Assembly (NCBI GenBank): GCA_016649475.1
Contig: JAENXP010000064.1
Location: 1 to 8,720 of the forward strand
Length of the DNA: 8,720 bases
Direction: 5' to 3'
From: Burkholderiales bacterium
Lineage (GTDB): Bacteria > Pseudomonadota > Gammaproteobacteria > Burkholderiales > SG8-39
The notes under the pieces were generated by a model. That model saw only the letters and a list, made by a program, of their open reading frames with translations. It was not told the DNA's origin and searched no databases. This document shows, one piece after another, positions 6,194-8,720 of the stretch (within the stretch, counting starts at the first letter, position 1; the number at the start of each line of letters is the position of its first letter). Both the position numbers and the translations under genes were made by a program.

Positions 6194-7099
6194 TCAGGCA
6201 GTCGCTATTGCCGCCGGCCGGCGTCTGGTCCAGACCACCATCGCCACCCCGAGGCAGGTGATGGCGATGCCGGCCAGGCTCAGGGGCGAGGGAACCACGC
6301 CGAACATCAGCAATTCGAGCACCACCGCGATGACCGGCGTCAGATACAACAGGCTGGTGACGCGTGTCGCCTCTCCGCGGCGCATCAGGGTATGCAGCGC
6401 GTTTACTGCCAGTATCGAGGCGAGAACCACCAGGAAGGCGATCGCGGCGAACAGCTGCCAGGCCCAGCGCACCTGCATTCCTTCCACCGCCCAGGCGAGC
6501 GGGGCGACCGCGGCGAGCGAAATTGCAAACTGCAGCAGCGCCGCTCCGTACAGGTCCACCCGGGGACAGAATATGCGCTGATAGAGCGTGCCGGCAGTGA
6601 TCGCGGCCAGCGAAAAGCCCACCGCGGCCAGGCTCGCCCAGCCGACCGCGCGGATGTCGATCTTGTGCCAGACGACCAAGGCCACGCCGGTGAGGCCGAG
6701 GACCACGCCCAGCCATTGGCGTGCGGCGAGGCGCGTGTGCACCCAGCGCGACACGGCGAGCGCGGTCAGCAGCGGCTGCAGCGCGAGAATCAGCGCGGTG
6801 ACACCGGCGCTCATGCCGAGATATTGCGCGTAATGGCTGCCGCCGAGGGTGGCCGCATGCATTAACAGGCCCGCGGCCAGAATATGTCCGAACTCGGCGC
6901 GCGTAGCCGGCCAGACGGGACGCAGCACCAGCACCAGCGGGATCAGGCAGGCGAGCCCGAAGACATAGCGCAGGGTGAGGAAGGTGAACGGCGGGGCGTA
7001 TTGCAGGCCGACCTTGGTGGCGATGAAGCCCGACCCCCACACGCTGACGAAATACCAGGCGAGCAGGGAATCGAACCAGCGGCGCCGGGGAATTTGCAT
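6194..7099 (-). CDS. EamA-family (DMT superfamily) permease
   Basis: This 301-residue inner-membrane protein has about ten hydrophobic segments arranged as two EamA repeats (about 12-143 and 154-291). Typical landmarks are WGSGFIATKVGLQYAPPFTFLTLRY in the first repeat, the GVVLGLTGVALVV closing helix, and VTSLLYLTPVIAVVLE with GIAITCLGVAMVVW in the second. Known relatives export amino acids, nucleosides or other metabolites; its substrate cannot be told from sequence. The start at 7099 (MQIPRRRW) places a short basic stretch before TM1, as usual. No Shine-Dalgarno precedes it. Instead a TAGAAT hexamer ends seven bases upstream, so the mRNA may begin at the initiation codon. The stop codon is one base from the MFS start, so the two genes should be co-transcribed. 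The gene is divergent from the RidA-like gene (107-bp gap). Confidence 0.9.
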   Translation of the reverse strand: MQIPRRRWFDSLLAWYFVSVWGSGFIATKVGLQYAPPFTFLTLRYVFGLACLIPLVLVLRPVWPATRAEFGHILAAGLLMHAATLGGSHYAQYLGMSAGVTALILALQPLLTALAVSRWVHTRLAARQWLGVVLGLTGVALVVWHKIDIRAVGWASLAAVGFSLAAITAGTLYQRIFCPRVDLYGAALLQFAISLAAVAPLAWAVEGMQVRWAWQLFAAIAFLVVLASILAVNALHTLMRRGEATRVTSLLYLTPVIAVVLELLMFGVVPSPLSLAGIAITCLGVAMVVWTRRRPAAIATA

Positions 7100-7105
7100 T
7101 GGTGT

Positions 7106-7111
7106 ATTCTA
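7106..7111 (-). promoter_or_regulatory. Candidate -10 element for the EamA-MFS operon (leaderless arrangement)
   Basis: TAGAAT on the minus strand ends at 7106. With a usual six- to seven-base gap, transcription would start at about 7099, the A of the EamA ATG. The absence of any Shine-Dalgarno fits a leaderless message. The -35 region (about 7129-7134, TATGTG) is poor. Confidence 0.42.
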
Positions 7112-7118
7112 ACCGCTC

Positions 7119-7131
7119 GTGCAGGGTGCAC
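7119..7131. promoter_or_regulatory. Operator-like inverted repeat GTGCA-ggg-TGCAC
   Basis: Two perfect 5-bp arms around a 3-bp centre lie between the candidate -10 (7106-7111) and the expected -35 of the EamA-MFS promoter, where a bound repressor would block RNA polymerase. The arms are short, so chance is not excluded. No regulator gene is in the window. Confidence 0.33.
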
Positions 7132-7206
7132 ATATCGCGCAACGGGGCGGCAGCAGTATTCGCAGTCCGGCGCACGCGCAGACCATAGTTTCTAACGGGA
7201 GGCAGA

Positions 7207-7614
7207 ATGGCGGAAATCAGGATCGTCAATCCGGAGTCCCTGGGCAAGCCCCTGGGGCAGTATTCGCAAATCACCCGCGTCAAGGCGACGGAATTTATCT
7301 ACATTGCCGGGCAAGTCGGCGCGGACCGGGCGGGCAAGCTCGTCGGCGCGGACGACTTCGACGCCCAGTGCGCGCAGGTGTTCGCCAACATCGGCGTGGC
7401 GCTAGAGTCCTGCGGCGCGGGTTGGGGCAACGTGGTTGAGTTCACCACCTACCTGGTGCATTCGCAGGACATACCGAAATTCATGCAGTATCGACTGCGC
7501 GAATTTCCGCGCATGTTCGCCAACGGGGCCTATCCGCCCAATACCCTGCTCATGGTCGACCGGCTGGTGAAGGAAGAGTTCCTGGTCGAGGTGCAGACCA
7601 TCGCCGCAATCTAG
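7207..7614 (+). CDS. RidA/YjgF/UK114-family protein lacking the deaminase arginine
   Basis: This is a small cytoplasmic protein (135 residues) of the Rid family, which normally forms trimers with active sites between subunits. Family landmarks are GQYSQITRV with Tyr19, YIAGQVGAD (32-40), the FDAQCAQVFANIGVALESCGAGW helix, VVEFTTYLV (77-84), and the C-terminal LVEVQTIAAI. Classical RidA hydrolyses reactive 2-imino/enamine intermediates made by PLP enzymes such as threonine dehydratase, using an arginine (Arg105 in enteric RidA) in the motif YPARxxxxV. Here the motif reads YPPNTLLMV, so Asn112 replaces that arginine. Imine deaminase activity is therefore doubtful, and I withhold the ridA symbol. 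The ATG at 7207 is supported by GGGAGG at 7197-7202, four bases upstream. It is divergent from the EamA-MFS operon and convergent with a second EamA gene, so it is probably monocistronic. The true role is unknown. Confidence 0.92.
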   Translation: MAEIRIVNPESLGKPLGQYSQITRVKATEFIYIAGQVGADRAGKLVGADDFDAQCAQVFANIGVALESCGAGWGNVVEFTTYLVHSQDIPKFMQYRLREFPRMFANGAYPPNTLLMVDRLVKEEFLVEVQTIAAI

Positions 7615-7634
7615 GAATTCCCGGGAGCAATCGT

Positions 7635-7654
7635 CATTGCGGGGCCCCGCAATG
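7635..7654. terminator. Perfect 20-bp palindrome between convergent genes, candidate transcription barrier
   Basis: CATTGCGGGG is followed directly by its exact reverse complement CCCCGCAATG, in the 80-bp gap (7615-7694) between the convergent RidA-like and EamA genes. As RNA it can form a very stable hairpin, and being symmetric it could act on both strands. No T-tract follows on either side, so it is not a textbook intrinsic terminator. GCAAT/ATTGC occurs four times between 7627 and 7668, giving alternative pairings such as 7627-7631 with 7636-7640. A second, weaker stem (GGCTG 7670-7674 with CAGCC 7685-7689) has four T residues at the end of its loop. A role as a bidirectional terminator or 3'-end stabiliser is inference. 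Confidence 0.5.
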
Positions 7655-7694
7655 CCCGGGGCGGCAATGGGCTGCGTCATTTTTCAGCCGCGCG

Positions 7695-8570
7695 CTACGC
7701 ACGCAGCCGCCGCTTGTCGATTTCCAGCACCAGTGCTGTGGCTACGACGATCACCGCGCCGCCGGCGAGGGTGCTCGCCCCGACGGGTTCGTGCAGGAAC
7801 AGGGCGCCCCAGAGCGTGCCGAACACCGGTATCAGGAAGGTCACGGTGAAGGTTCGCGTCGGGCCGATGTCGGCGATCAGGCGAAAATAAATCAGATAAG
7901 CCGCGGCGCTGCATACGAGCGAAATGCCGAGCACGGCAATGCTTACCGGCCAGGTAAAGGCGGCGGCCGCCGGCGGTGCCGGGAGAAAAGGCATGACGAC
8001 GAGGCTGGCGGCGATCAGGCTGCCTACCGTCAGGGCGCGCGGCGCGAGCCCGCCCGCGCGCATTTTCACATACACCCCGGCCAGTGCGTAACAGGCAGTG
8101 GCAGCGATGCAGGCGAGTACCGCCAGCAGCACTTGCGCGCTCACCGCGATCGGGCCGAAACCTACCAGCAGCGCCACCCCGACCATCCCCAGCGCAAGGC
8201 CGAGGACTTTGCGCCAGGAGAGTTTCTCGCCCAGCCAGATCGCGCCGCAGATGGCGGCGAACCAGGGCGCGGCAGCGTTGAGGATGGCCATATAGGAAGC
8301 GCCGATATGCTTGCCCGACCATGCATAGAGCGCCCAGGGCAGCGCGGTGTTGAGCACGCCTAGCACCAGGTAGGGCCGCCAGTTCCGGCGCGGATTCAGA
8401 TCGAAGCCGGCCACGCGCGCGTAGATCAGCATGGCAACGGCGGCGATGCCCACGCGCAGCTCGGTCAGCCACAGCGGTCCGATCGCGCCCACCGCCATGC
8501 GCACGAACAGGAACGAGCCGCCCCAGATGGCGGCGAGCAGGACTAGGCGGATGGTGTCGGCTGGGCGCAT
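7695..8570 (-). CDS. EamA-family (DMT superfamily) permease, second copy
   Basis: This 291-residue inner-membrane protein has about ten hydrophobic segments in two EamA repeats (about 8-136 and 148-284). Landmarks are LAAIWGGSFLFVRMAVGAIGP near the N-terminus, AILNAAAPWFAAICGAIWLGEKLS closing the first repeat, and FTVTFLIPVFGTLWGALFLHEP in the second. It is clearly not a recent duplicate of the EamA gene at 6194-7099: the two share only family-level patterns. Substrate is unknown; amino-acid or metabolite export is the usual role of relatives. I choose ATG 8570 (MRPADTIRL), which has AGGA at 8576-8579 five bases upstream. An upstream in-frame GTG at 8627 would add a Pro/Arg-rich, non-hydrophobic stretch and leave no room for a promoter. 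It appears to be a single-gene transcript converging with the RidA-like gene. Confidence 0.91.
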   Translation of the reverse strand: MRPADTIRLVLLAAIWGGSFLFVRMAVGAIGPLWLTELRVGIAAVAMLIYARVAGFDLNPRRNWRPYLVLGVLNTALPWALYAWSGKHIGASYMAILNAAAPWFAAICGAIWLGEKLSWRKVLGLALGMVGVALLVGFGPIAVSAQVLLAVLACIAATACYALAGVYVKMRAGGLAPRALTVGSLIAASLVVMPFLPAPPAAAAFTWPVSIAVLGISLVCSAAAYLIYFRLIADIGPTRTFTVTFLIPVFGTLWGALFLHEPVGASTLAGGAVIVVATALVLEIDKRRLRA

Positions 8571-8625
8571 GGTCGTCCTGGTCACCCGGAGGCGAGGGCC
8601 TGGGCAGGGGAGGCGTAAAGCGCGC

Positions 8626-8631
8626 ACTCTA
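8626..8631 (-). promoter_or_regulatory. Candidate -10 element for the second EamA gene
   Basis: TAGAGT preceded by TG (minus strand) predicts a start near 8619 and a leader of about 49 nt. The match is partial and no -35 stands out. The rest of the 128-bp gap up to 8698 shows nothing else that I can support. Confidence 0.28.
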
Positions 8632-8698
8632 CAGGCGATGGCGGCGGCATGCCACCCGCTTGTTGCGCCTTCTGCCCGGCGGGATTACGCTCGCGCGC

Positions 8699-8720
8699 AT
8701 GGCCACGGATACCTTGACCG
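8699..8720 (+). CDS. Possible start of a plus-strand gene cut by the window edge
   Basis: An ATG at 8699 opens a frame reading MATDTLT before the sequence ends, too short to identify. Its position, divergent from the second EamA gene after a 128-bp gap, is what one expects for a new gene. A weak promoter-like pair, TTGCGC (8663-8668) and TACGCT (8686-8691) with 17-bp spacing, precedes it. No Shine-Dalgarno is present. Confidence 0.3.

Noticed and set aside
4966..6261. Long plus-strand open frame (431 codons) antisense to the MFS permease
   Set aside because: Its product is Arg/Gln/His-rich low-complexity sequence with no recognisable domain. It mirrors a clear membrane-protein gene on the other strand, as is common in high-GC DNA.
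5537..6865. Plus-strand open frame (442 codons) across the MFS-EamA junction
   Set aside because: It is antisense to two well-supported permease genes, has biased composition, and lacks a family-like start or ribosome binding site.

Overview
The window is G+C-rich, densely coding DNA from a proteobacterium. A betaproteobacterium is most likely: PdxH is of the proteobacterial type and ends in ERLAP, and the promoter-like TAGAAT/TAAAAT hexamers sit in very GC-rich surroundings. This placement is inference. There are no rRNA, tRNA, CRISPR, phage or transposon features. I find eight complete protein genes, a TrpB-like gene cut off at the left edge, and possibly the first codons of another gene at the right edge.

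Left block (1-1326, minus strand): pdxH, which makes the cofactor PLP, is followed after 36 bp by trpB2, a PLP-dependent tryptophan-synthase-beta-like enzyme. They look like a two-gene operon pairing a cofactor maker with a cofactor user. A short divergent promoter region (1327-1445) separates them from a plus-strand metallo-beta-lactamase-fold hydrolase (1446-2390) that has a complete set of metal ligands but no known substrate.

Middle block (2428-4755, minus strand): a D-2-hydroxyacid dehydrogenase is followed by an MFS carrier of monocarboxylate/oxalate-formate type, a plausible uptake-plus-oxidation pair for an unidentified hydroxy acid. The 297-bp region upstream of the dehydrogenase holds four tandem 9-bp repeats, an operator-like palindrome, and an 11-bp word repeated upstream of the MFS gene.

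Right block (5053-8627): an EamA/DMT-family permease and an MFS permease form a tightly coupled minus-strand operon (TGAcATG junction). It is divergent from a small RidA-family protein that has Asn in place of the arginine needed for imine deamination. The RidA-like gene converges on a second EamA permease across an 80-bp gap containing a perfect 20-bp palindrome. Four of the nine main genes are small-molecule permeases. The block therefore looks like metabolite transport and detoxification, but no substrate can be read from the sequence.

I saw no clearly new multi-gene system. The best leads are the variant RidA between two EamA permeases, the apparently leaderless EamA-MFS operon with a palindrome in its promoter spacer, the repeat-rich dehydrogenase leader, and the pdxH-trpB2 pairing.
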